This document shows positions 53,935-64,000 of a stretch of DNA of 64,000 bases, piece by piece. How positions within the stretch are numbered: position 1 is the first letter of the stretch; each line of letters opens with the position of its first letter. The stretch comes from Sabethes cyaneus. Lineage: Eukaryota > Arthropoda > Insecta > Diptera > Culicidae. The DNA is taken from the NCBI RefSeq assembly GCF_943734655.1, contig NC_071354.1, positions 173,572,411 to 173,636,410 of the forward strand, read 5' to 3'. The position numbers and the translations under genes were made by a program. The notes under the pieces were generated by a model, which made no database searches, had not been told where the DNA came from, and saw only the letters and a program-made list of their open reading frames with translations.

Positions 53935-54975
53935 TACTTACTTACTTTTTCGGCGGCAATCCGTTTATCGAATCCATGACGAATTCAGGAGCCGTCTCCA
54001 CATTACTCGGTCTTGGGCTGGCGCTCTCCAGTCGCCCCTAACACCCGCTGTTCTAGCATCCTCGTCAACAGCGCTCATCCAACGGGTACGGGGTTTTCCT
54101 CGAAGTCGTCGGCCTCTTTCGGGTTCTCTGCCAAATATTGTTTTTGCTGGTCTCTCATCCGGCATCCTTGCTACGTGGCCAGCCCATTGTAGCCTGCCGT
54201 ATTTTAATCGCTTCACAATATCCGCATCTTTGTATACTTGGTATATTTCATGATTCATGCGCCTGCGCCACACTACTTCGCCTAATATGCCGCCAAGAAT
54301 TGATCGCAGGATCTTATGCTCGAAAACGACAAGAGCTCGTCGGTCACTCTCTTTCAACATCCAAGCTTTGTGGCCGTAGAATACCACCGGGAGTATTAGC
54401 GTCTTATAGAGTGCGAGTTTTGGAATTGTAGGACATTCTAACACCCGAAGGGCTACCACGCTCTCTACCAACCACAATATACTTTGGTATATATTTTGGT
54501 AGAATTTACGATAAGCCCTATCCTCGCAGCTTCCTGCTTAAGATGCGTGTACGCTTCTTCCACAGCTCTACGGTTAACACCGATGATATCGATGTCGTCC
54601 GCGAACCCAAGGAGCATATGAGATTTCGTGATGATGGTACCGCTTCTCTGCACGCCTGCCCTTCGAATAGCACCTTCCAATTAAATGTTGAACAGCAAAT
54701 TCGACAGTCCGTCACCTTGCTTCAAACCATCTAACGTCGCAAACGAGCCTGATGTCTCACCCGCTATCCTAACGCTATCGTGATTTTGAACCATCAAGGG
54801 TAGCACATATCAGCCTAATCAGTTTTGTTGGAAAACCATGTTCAAGCATAATCTGACAAAGCTCATTTCGTTTAACTGAATCGTATGCCGCCTTGAAGTC
54901 TATAAACAAATGGTGAGTCTGCAAGTTGAATTCCCGGAATTTATCGAGGTTTCTTTGTTTCTCCATCATTGATTA
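53935..54975 (-). pseudogene. RTE LINE fragment, minus strand (TAAG-tail family)
   Basis: In minus order it shows REFNLQTHHLFIDFKAAYDS near 54,900-54,940, FPTKLIRLICATLDGSKSR near 54,790-54,830, SHMLLGFADDIDIIGVNRRAV near 54,560-54,625, and LILPVVFYGHKAWMLKESD near 54,340-54,395. These are followed by RLQWAGHVARMPDERPAKTI near 54,130-54,195 and GVRGDWRAPAQDRVMWRRLL near 53,985-54,045. It ends with TAAG repeats at about 53,938-53,949. Part of the region after the RT is deleted near 54,470. It is the same family as 3,664-6,835, and 5'-truncated. Confidence 0.88.
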
Positions 54976-55209
54976 ATAGTTTTTCATGGTACGAAGCTCG
55001 AAAGGGCCCTTCTTCTCTGTCAGTATATGACCGTTTCTTCCACCGTGGTTGGTTACCTGATATCCACAAAGGTTGCTTGTATCCCGGTTGGTACCACGAG
55101 AAGGTAGGGATAGAAATTACTGAATAAGAAGATGTGAACCCTACAGTTGTAGACATAAATACAAATGCGCAGAGCACCGATTTGCTACATATAATAGATA
55201 TCATATCGC

Positions 55210-55417
55210 CTCCCAGTTGGCTCCAAGGTATGACGCTGGCCTAATAAGCCAGTCGTCGTATGTTCGAATCTCGACTGGGAGAGGCTGTTAGAGTTAATAG
55301 GATCGTAACAACTGGCCGTGCAATTGTCCTGCTCTCTAACAGTTGGCTGCGAAGTCTGTCGTATAAAAACAGAAAGTCAAATTTCGATAACGGATTGTAG
55401 CACCTAGGATTTGCTTT
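55210..55417 (+). mobile_element. tRNA-derived SINE, second copy
   Basis: It starts CTCCCAGTTGGCTCCAAGG with an A-box-like segment (55,218-55,228) and has GTTCGAATC, a B box, at 55,262-55,270. The body matches the minus-strand SINE at 2,843-3,060 to the GTAGCACCTAGG and TTTGCTTTT tail. The flanks share only ATATCAT (55,198-55,204 and 55,424-55,430), so the target duplication is uncertain. The tRNA-like head is too long-bodied and repeated to be a functional tRNA gene. Confidence 0.85.
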
Positions 55418-55757
55418 TAATATATATCATCCAATATTTACAATTTTCAACCTCCCTTATTCACGGAGATGATTTTGAAAATAGACGGTTGAATGTTGAA
55501 TCTATTCTCTCAACTTTCCCAGTCTTTTAATATTTTGGTATTTTCCGTATTGAGTTTCTTGTATTGCAAATTATAAGCAAAATTTTACCGTTTCGGTATC
55601 TTCGGCGCATTTTTTCATAACACTTTCAGCGAAATGTGCACCAAATACACCGACAGTAGGTTTATATCTTAGGCAAAGTTATAGAACTACCAATTTCATC
55701 AAACTTGGCCGAAAACACCAAGTGTCTACATCAGAAATAAATTTTTCGTCAATTTAA

Positions 55758-56279
55758 CCCTCTAACGGGCAACATCGTAAAAACGATGCAATCAAGCTAA
55801 TGACTATTTTATCATGAACGTATACTCAAAAAACCCTTAAGTTCTGATTTTCATGCAAAAATAATTATCTGGAGGAGCGCTAGGTTACAAAAAGTCCAAT
55901 TTCACTTTTTCGTTTTTCATGTCTAACGCGCTACCCAGATATTTTTTCCATTCAAATACATTACAAAATTGAAATAAGCATGAAATTCACTCATAAAAAA
56001 ATCTTAAAGTTAATCATTTTGTTGTAGATATCCTTTTTCTCCAAAAGTAAAAAAGGAAATATTCGCGCATTATTTATTTTCGAAATTTTTCGGAATTTTT
56101 ATTTTTGAAACAAGATAACTTTTGAATGCATAGTCAGAATGTTGTGATATTAATATCAAAATGTCAAGAAATCTATTCTGAACACATTTGGCATATTGTC
56201 AATTCCAAACAAATTGCGTATGCAACTCTGGAGTACCCGAAGCGAAGGCCGTCTGCAGACGGCCTTACCCGTTAGAGGG
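55758..56279. mobile_element. piggyBac-like MITE
   Basis: The 522-bp element has ends CCCTCTAACGGG and its complement. It is preceded by TTAA (55,754-55,757) and followed by TTAG, one change from TTAA. CCC-starting ends at TTAA targets are typical of piggyBac-type elements. Near the right end is a 22-bp perfect palindrome (about 56,247-56,268) built on GGCCGTCTGCAGACGGCC. No transposase. Confidence 0.78.
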
Positions 56280-59200
56280 TTAGGCACTTTTTTACGCGAT
56301 TTTTAATATTTTCGTGGTGTACACTATACGTCCATATTCACACGTTTTTTTTAATACACGTGGTTTTTCTTACGCGAATTTTATGCTTGTTTTACGCAGA
56401 ATGTATCGTTTACGTAAAAAGTGACTTGAGTATACACCGTAAAGGCTGCCACGGTTGCTTTATTATCTTATTGAACATAGCAACCGTGACAATGAACCTA
56501 ATGATTCATTCGTTGGATTCATTGGATGGTAAATTGAATTGCGCCTATCTCTGCTTAGTGCATACAGTATGTCCATAATTATTAGCGGCACAGATTTTTT
56601 GCGCAAAGCTTCTTTTCTTTCAGTGAGCAAAACAATGATTTGATGATTTTTACATGATTTTTCATTTTTCACCTTTTCTGAATATTTTTAGTTTTTATAA
56701 AAAAGACAGTGCTTGAAATGATACAACAGATTTGTAATTTGAACTAATAATCAATAATCTCAATAAACTGTGTTACCATCGTATTTAAAATTCATTGACA
56801 TCTATCTTATCATTGGGTTAAGATTCGGAAGTTCACTTCGCGTGTCCAGAATTTAACAGAAGGTGAGCATGTTTTGCAGCATACTTTAGCGTATCAAAAT
56901 CAAACAATAGTATGCTATTTCTATGCAATAAATTAGCTTCAGCAAAAATACCTAACGATTAGGTTAAACCTACGGAACGTCAGAGTTATTATTCCATGAG
57001 GAATTTAATTTGGTTCATTCTTCTTTATTTTACTTCCTTATCGTCTAACTCTACCAAACTTGGACACTGCCTCAATTATGCATGAACAGGTTCGTGCCAC
57101 TATTAACTGTAACCACACTGTATGTTTCTCACTGATGAAAAGATAATGCTTCATTTACTGACAGCCTTCAAAATCTCCAGCCAACATCTGTTGGTTCAGC
57201 TTCAAGCTAGAATGAAGGATGCTAATTACTGTAGCGGAAATGAAACCCAATTTTAATCTATATAATCAAAAGGTAGTTTAACAAAGGCTTAGCCTCAGTT
57301 GAGTGACACTTTTTAATCAGTTGAGTGAGGAAGTAGAGTTTGTGCTCTTGGACTTTAATTAAGAGCTGAACCGAAATTAATTGAAAAATAATAATTTCTA
57401 TGAGCATAGTTAAAGAATTAAGATTCTCTCAGGAGATTCTCTTCAAAACAGATAGAAAAGTTAAGTTTAAGTTTATGGAAGAATAGTGCAAATAGTGGTT
57501 TTCTTTCATTGTCTTTTGTCGATAATGAAGAGACAATTCATAAAAATTGATGTTCAGTACTATTCTGATGCAATTCGCATCAAAGTTAATTCTAATGCTG
57601 TTTTTGTGTCTCTATGACGGTAAGACGAGGACACGCCGTTTACGAGGATAAGCTGCATCACGCATCAGTTGATAAACGACCATGCGTGTCTTTTTCTTTC
57701 AGTGCGTGACAACGATGAGTGTATGAGTCGCAAAATCAAAAATTTTTAAATTTGGGCAAAAATCACGTCAGCAAGTGAAAAATAACAAACTGGTGACAAT
57801 GCCGCTTCCATTGATTTCCAAAAGCCAATATAGCAGCAATTGTAATGAGCAAGGTGGATCCATCGATATTGCAAAACAAGGAGCAGCATGGTTGTTGTCC
57901 AACAGCCAGTTTGGCTAGCAGTCATTGCCTTTTTGTCGGAGAGGCCAATTTCGGAAGCAGTTTTGGGCCCAGAAGCGGGGTTCTGTTTATAGAAATGTAT
58001 TCACTGCATTCTTCTTGCCAATTTGAACATAGCGAATATGTTTTTATGAATAAAATTTTTCTTTCAAACAAAAAAACTGCTTTTGCAATTTGTAAAATCG
58101 ATGACGACTAATTTCACCTTAACAAGTTTTATTAGGAGAAGTGCATAAATTCACAATTTTGTGTTTATTCAAATTGGTTCGATGGAAATCAACAAGTTGA
58201 AGAATTGGAATAAATAGAAAAAAATATCTATTATTTGTTCTGACAGTTTTCCCATGGGTTTACTGTCAAATTGACGCTGACGGATGCGTTGACGCAGCAT
58301 TCTGTTTAGGCCTTTAGTCGGACAGATTTTATACACACTTGTGGCATCGGGTTCAACTAACACGATTAGGTGGAGGATCTTTTTTGGCTGGAAATGTTCT
58401 CAGTTAGCACTGAGACATGTTGTGTTTGTCTAATAACGTGTAAAATAGTTGATTAAATAAAATTAAGATTGATATAGACCCCGGGCTGAAATGAACGATA
58501 TTGTTTACATAACAAACTTTAATCACTGAAATGATTTATAAGTTTATTGACTTTCAAAGGGCATTTTTTCAACAATCCACAATCAACGCCCCCAACCGAA
58601 CAGGCTTTACTCCGTTCGTTTGCATTTATAAATTCGCTACATAGTCTTGTGCTTACATGGGAATTGATTAATAAGCAACTTCGCACCATGTATCGTAATG
58701 CATAAAAACGATCGCACATTATTGCCAAGGAAGCATAACAAGGGAGACCGATATTAGCAATCCGGTTAACGCTAGCCTAAACTGGTTAAAATCAAACATT
58801 TCATGAGTGCTGCTCTCGCCGGTTATGGTCGGTGAACTATTTATAATAAAGAGAGCTTGGTTAAAACAGATCGTTTAAAGGAAGGATGAAGGAACTGTAG
58901 TGTAGCACGAGTTTCAAATATTTTTAATTACTATAATCTATATTGATTGTCAAACTAAATTCGGTTTACAAGGTCGGTTGATCAGTTAGCCGATGAGACT
59001 ACATAGCGAGGAAGTTTATGTTTCTTACAGAAACGCACGCTTCACGAAAGATGTGGAATGTGTACGTTGCCGTTTTGCCGCATAAATTATCTTTCTTATG
59101 TTTGTAACGCTGGAACCCTACAGTGCGATAGTTGGTCGGATTAGTTAGTTGGATTTTGCAAGCCAGATAATTTAATAATAAAAACAGTAGTGAGGAAGAC

Positions 59201-61852
59201 AACCGACCGTTCGTCGTGTTCGTGTATAAGGTCGACGTTCGACAGTTCCTTTCCTACCTTTCGCTACCACCCACGGACGGCGGGAGCAGATCCTGCCATT
59301 TTAACGCAATAGTGCCCGACAAGTCTATGTTGCTAATGTTGTGTACCTACTACAAAAGCACTCACTTGCACTTACTTGCAGACAGACAAACGAGCACGTC
59401 TCGGTCTGACTAATCAATAAGTCTTGCTGGCGCCATTTTGCCGGTTGGAATATAGATAGTGTTTTTGCTTCCAAATAAATGAACAATGTCATCCCTTAAT
59501 GACTATTAAGGAAACATGATACCTTCGGTCTGGGCTACACCAAAATATATGTACTAGCACCTTACTAGCGTTTCAACATAGATTTATAGTTCCCGATATG
59601 ATACGCCATTAGAATAATGCCGCTACGAACGCTTACGTAAGGCGGACCGAACTTCCTGACTAATCGAATACAAATTAGTAAATACGATGCGGTGGAGAGA
59701 AAACATCCAATATTATTCTCGACGAAAGTGATTTGCTGTGCAGTCTAAACGTTCGATACGTGCTATTTGCAAATACAAAATCACGTAAACTACCATTTGC
59801 GTTTAATTTCATGGATACCTTGAAATCACGCAAACGTTAAATGAAAAGCACGCTCAATTTTTCGGAGTGTAGTAAAGAAACAAGTGAAGCTGATTAAAAC
59901 ATTTAAATGAATACTGAACCTTTGTCATGTCGTTGATAAGGTACTTTTTTTTGCGCCAGCTAGGGAAATTTGAAATTACGGAAGACAAACATAATTCAAC
60001 GTATGGGCAACAAACCATCACATTATTGATTTCGGAAGTCCCTACAGTAAATCCATAATCCATGTACCGACTTATAATGTATTCAATATTAACTACAGTA
60101 ACAGGAAAGCCCTACGCTGCACGTCAACTTTCGTAGGCTTTTAAAACATAGTTTCTTCTACAAATATAGAACCGCACACAAGCTTTTTAGGCTGGCCTCA
60201 ACACAAGCCTTGGAAATAATAATTAACTGTATATAATCACAGCACCGTACCTAGAACGATTTTGAGTGTTGGCTGCATTGATACACATGCTACATAAAGC
60301 TAAGCAATAGTACTACGACTTTTCGTGCTCAAGGATATTAGGAAAATTACTTCTAGTAGTTCGTCGCGTCACTGTTGCCTGCGAAGGGAAACGAGGAGCG
60401 TAGGTGGAAATATGCAAATCTTTAAGGTGGTCAAGTTCACCACCCCATTTACTAGCAAATGCGTGTTGCTTGTATCATGTAGTTTCCCTGTTTTCTGGGA
60501 TTTTCTGCGCTGATCACGAACTTATTCTGTTTGATAATGCGACGTATTATATACAATGTTAGTCATTCAAACGAAAATTACGTATTAGATTCATGTAGGA
60601 AAAATGGGAATGGGAAATTGGTAGGAACTTAGTAAAGTACTAAGTGAAAGTCATGCGATGTAACATTTATTTTTGGACTCATATAACACACTTAGTAGAA
60701 AGCATTGGCGTGCCCAGCAGCGATGCCAGGTTTTGCTGACTATCCTTATTTTCATTTTGCAAACTAGTATTTTCCGCAAAGTGGTTTTCGCTAAAACGGC
60801 ACATGGTGAAACGGTACTCCGCGATAGGAACTTTGGGGAAACACTCTACAACTTTTTTGTAAAGTGAAGCGAGCGTTTGGTGGAAAGAGTGCTAGACGGG
60901 ATGAAACTGGTAAATTTCGGTTGTTCAATGGCAGGTGGGCCTCCGACCCACACTATTTCGGTTGCTACTCGACTGTTTTTGCAATTAAACTACCGCCGAA
61001 CCCTTCTATTAGATAGTCTCAAATCTAATTTTGTCCCTCCAGTCTTAACTATTTTTCCGCATCTTCTTACCTTTACGGCAGATGTCCTTCAATACTTTCA
61101 AGCTTCCATTACATTTCTTTACAGGAGACTAGTTCTTCCTTATATCCTCAGTAACGGCCAACCGTAATGCGGCAACGTAAAACTTCTGTCCCGGCAACTA
61201 CCTTGTTATTTGCTATTTATTGATTATTTCATCCGACATAGATTGTCTTAATGAATATTGAAATATGGCAGGGAAAAGCCATCTTGAAATGCACAAATGA
61301 CAGTTTCAAGCCGGCACAAAAACCTTGCATCTTCTCACAGAAGGTTATAAGGTATCTGCCTTAATGTAAGTCTCGTCGTCCATCACAACGCACCTTGGTT
61401 TCATCGGTCACTCTGTTCCGTCAGTGTGTGTTCAATTTGTCGTTCCGGTTTGGTACCTTCTGGACGTTGAAGACATATTCAAAAATACGCGGATTAAATG
61501 AATAAATTTGCAGATTTTGCAATGTCATGCGTCAGAACACAAGGAAAGACAAGAAAAAAAAGATCAGCAAAAAGAGTTACTCAATTGAAACTCAATAGCG
61601 GATTTTTCCAAAAAATAAGATCATGTAGCTTTCCCGAAAAGTAGAACAGTTTAATTTGATATAGAAAATCAGACACTGAACGATGAAATTGAGGGATCAA
61701 ATAGAGGAAAATATCCAAAAACAAACATTTTAAAGTAAGGATAAAATTGATTTAACCGTATTTTGCCATTTTTTCACCTTTTTCCGGTGTCAATTCACTT
61801 TTCTTCCAATTCCACCTCAATATAATTAGTATTTTTGATAAACCGCGCAATA
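56280..61852. other. Unassigned, mostly AT-rich DNA
   Basis: No gene could be supported over 5.6 kb. The 88-codon frame at 57,845-58,111 starts with ATG but has no domain, repeat or splice support. Regions near 59,010-59,460 are less AT-rich and might be transcribed, without evidence. No element ends were recognised. Confidence 0.45.
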
Positions 61853-62128
61853 TTATTTTGGTGGTGGATTCATAGTATAGCACAGGAAACTCTGAAGATA
61901 ACGGAATAGACCATCCAGTTTATTCCAATCTAAACTAAACGGGATAGAAATCTCTCCTAGCTCCCGGAACTGATAAAGTCGCTGACCTTCTGCGAAGCTT
62001 TTCGTAAGATCATCCTGATAAAGTTCAATATTGATAACACCTTCGAATGTTGTTAGCTCCAGCGAAGAACACGTTCCGTACGTGTTCCTACAACTGTTTT
62101 CAGATTGTCCGCACAAAGCAGTAAGCAC
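61853..62128 (-). other. Orphan open frame, unknown
   Basis: A 91-codon minus frame starts at GTG, contains NTYGTCSSLELTTFEG, INIELYQDDLTKSFAEGQ and FSLDWNKLDGLF, and ends at TAA. The residue mix looks more protein-like than its neighbours, and the frame ends naturally. It might be a terminal exon. No clear splice acceptor or upstream exon was found, and I do not recognise the family. Confidence 0.22.
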
Positions 62129-64000
62129 ATTTTATGTACTAATTTTGCAACACTTTGGATACATCGATTCGCATATGTGTGTTTCATGACTTACACAGTA
62201 AATACCGCTCTTAAGCCGGTATTTTCCAGCTGGTGAGCCGTATCTGGCTTGCACCGGTACGGTTTGCGCTGATCAGGTTCAACGAACGTGTTCGAACTGT
62301 CCACCGCCGCTAGCCAGGGCTAGATGCAGCACGGCAAGCTTTTGCACTGTGTCTGGATAAAACCGGCGCCGCTGCCGGTCTCTGCACACAGCAACGACAG
62401 CCAAATCTAGACGTACTAAGGAAAAGTTTTTTTTGTGTTCAAGTACATATAAAAGACTTAAAGCGTGAAACAAAGCTTTGTAAGAGAGTAAAACAAACAT
62501 CTTGGAGAATGACGAGGAGTCTACTCAAACCATGGTGCAGTAATAACCGAAAAGGAACTGTGCTCGTTTTCTGTCTTGCTACAGTGACTTAGTAGACAAA
62601 TCAATGTAGATTTGTAACAGTTTTGAAAATTTCGATTACCAACCACGATGATTCAGGCGTAATCTCAGTTCCATCTACGCGCTGTCTGTTAAAATTTAAG
62701 CACTAGCACTGGCGTGCATGCTAAGTTCCATCTTTTATAATCTATGCATTTATTTATTTATTTGCTTTTTAATGGAGCTTTCAACCGATGCACTATGGTC
62801 CAGAAAGCCATTTTGGCATGAGCTATTTTAGGGTGACCCTTAAATTAACCAAGATCCAGAAATTATCTTCAAAACGAAACAAGATAGAGCGATATTCACT
62901 GCAGCAATTTCATAGCTTGAAATATTTTGAGTAATATTGTAGAAGACAAAATCCTTCTATCTCGAACCGTTTCCATATTAGGGCGATTTTCCTGAGTCAA
63001 GTTAGGGTGACCCTGCTATTTTGCGATTTTTTTCCATAACTTTTTTATTTTACATTTCTCGCAAAACACTTCTTCAGATGACTTTTGAAGCTTAATAAGA
63101 CGCAACTTTTGGTGAAAAAAGAAATTGGCTATCTATTTTACTTCTACACTTATATTAAATTTTATGATAAAAATAGGCCGTTTTCAAATATTAGTATCTC
63201 AGAAAGGTGCAAGCAGAATTAAAATCGGTTGATTGCGTTTGAAAGATCGTGATTTTTTGTGCATAATATCAAAAAATTGGAGAGTGGATTTTTTTCTATC
63301 TCAAATAAATCAACTTTGAATATGTGTGGTTTTAACATATTTAAGTATATAAAAGTAAACGAGTTGCGCCATAACTCCGGAAGGCCTTGACTGTTCTTGA
63401 TTAACCTTAGCGTACATGTTTCTTGACATAAGTAAATCAGTACAGGGGGTTGACAAAAGCGGGGTGGTCGCTGAAAATGGGAGCGGGAGGTACAAATAAG
63501 TAAAAGTGGCTGTAATTATATTGCATTTAAACCGTTATAAGTTGTGTGAGTGGTCCAAATCTAAAAGAGAATGTATAAACTTAACCTCATGTTTGTTGAC
63601 TTGAACTTTATAATGAGGTTAGACATTAAAAACGGTAGACTTTCCAATAAACAGAGGGAATGGTAGACAAAGTAATGAAATCATATGTGTTTCATAGTAT
63701 CATGGAGTGGAACTACCGAATGAGAAGTTTAAATAGTTTTCTACCCGCGACGGGGATTTCCGTGATTCCCACCTCCCCTTTCATCAGAGGCCACCATTCT
63801 TTTGTCTTTCAACCACTTGTACATTTGTTTTCGTTAAGGTTAAAAATCACAGGCGAGCGTGTGTGAAAAGCATAGCATCCAAAGCGTACTCCACTGACGC
63901 AAGCCTACGCCAAACAACTGCTGGCACTGTGTGCATACATTCTGCGTTCGTTCGTTTTTTATTTGTTAACGGAGACTTTAAATCATTAGATTCATTCGTC
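62129..64000. other. Unassigned DNA to the window end
   Basis: A GC-richer patch at 62,220-62,410 is followed by AT-rich sequence. The motif AGGGTGACCCT, a short palindrome, or its close form occurs near 62,830 and 63,003, hinting at a further repeat between 62,750 and 63,300. No gene seen. Confidence 0.4.

Noticed and set aside
55210..55290. tRNA gene
   Set aside because: A and B boxes are present, but the body continues past a tRNA and a second copy with target duplication exists at 2.8-3.1 kb, so it is a SINE head.
57845..58111. 88-codon ATG frame
   Set aside because: No recognisable motif, no splice signals and no compositional difference from neighbouring frames.

Overview
The window looks like repeat-dense nuclear DNA of a culicine mosquito, most likely Aedes or a close relative. 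This is inferred, not proven. The grounds are an insect-type ELP2 gene with short introns; the mix of RTE-clade LINEs, BEL/Pao, Penelope-like, hAT-, Tc1/mariner- and piggyBac-like elements, tRNA-derived SINEs and many foldback MITEs; and a rhabdovirus nucleoprotein copy of the sort common in Aedes genomes. There is no prokaryotic organisation. Several long reading frames open with GTG, TTG or CTG rather than ATG, so an apparent first Met is often not real.

Layout. 0.2-6.8 kb: broken RTE LINEs, one split by a terminal-inverted-repeat element, and a BEL/Pao integrase remnant carrying a SINE. 6.8-9.1 kb: no recognised gene. 9.1-15.4 kb: RTE pieces around a decayed Penelope-like element, a BEL/Pao protease remnant and two MITEs. 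16.6-18.0 kb (minus): a 460-codon open frame matching rhabdovirus nucleoprotein, an endogenous viral element. 18.4-18.7 kb: a hAT-type palindromic MITE. 19.5-26.9 kb: two identical-length 1,118-bp DNA elements in opposite orientation, each with its own 7-bp target duplication, flanking about 5.2 kb that ends in a 145-bp-unit array. 28.2 kb: a near-perfect hairpin MITE upstream of the one complete host gene, ELP2 (28,774-31,410, five exons, 796 aa). 32.6-41.8 kb: nested foldback elements, a polypyrimidine tract, LINE and mariner relics, tandem arrays. 43.4 kb: a candidate TATA-less Inr/DPE promoter with an ATG-free first exon. 46.1-49.4 kb: a composite repeat with a nested hAT element. 49.8-53.5 kb: a SINE and an apparently very young full-length RTE LINE with a perfect 13-bp target duplication, landed in an older RTE copy. 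53.5-56.3 kb: older RTE debris, a SINE and a piggyBac-like MITE. 56.3-64 kb: mostly unassigned.

The genes do not form a pathway. ELP2 is a housekeeping subunit of Elongator (tRNA wobble-uridine modification). Nearly everything else recognisable is selfish DNA or its remains. The most informative features are the open viral nucleoprotein frame, the intact RTE with its tiny overlapping upstream ORF, the twin 1,118-bp elements, and a foldback insertion whose empty site is preserved elsewhere in the same window.
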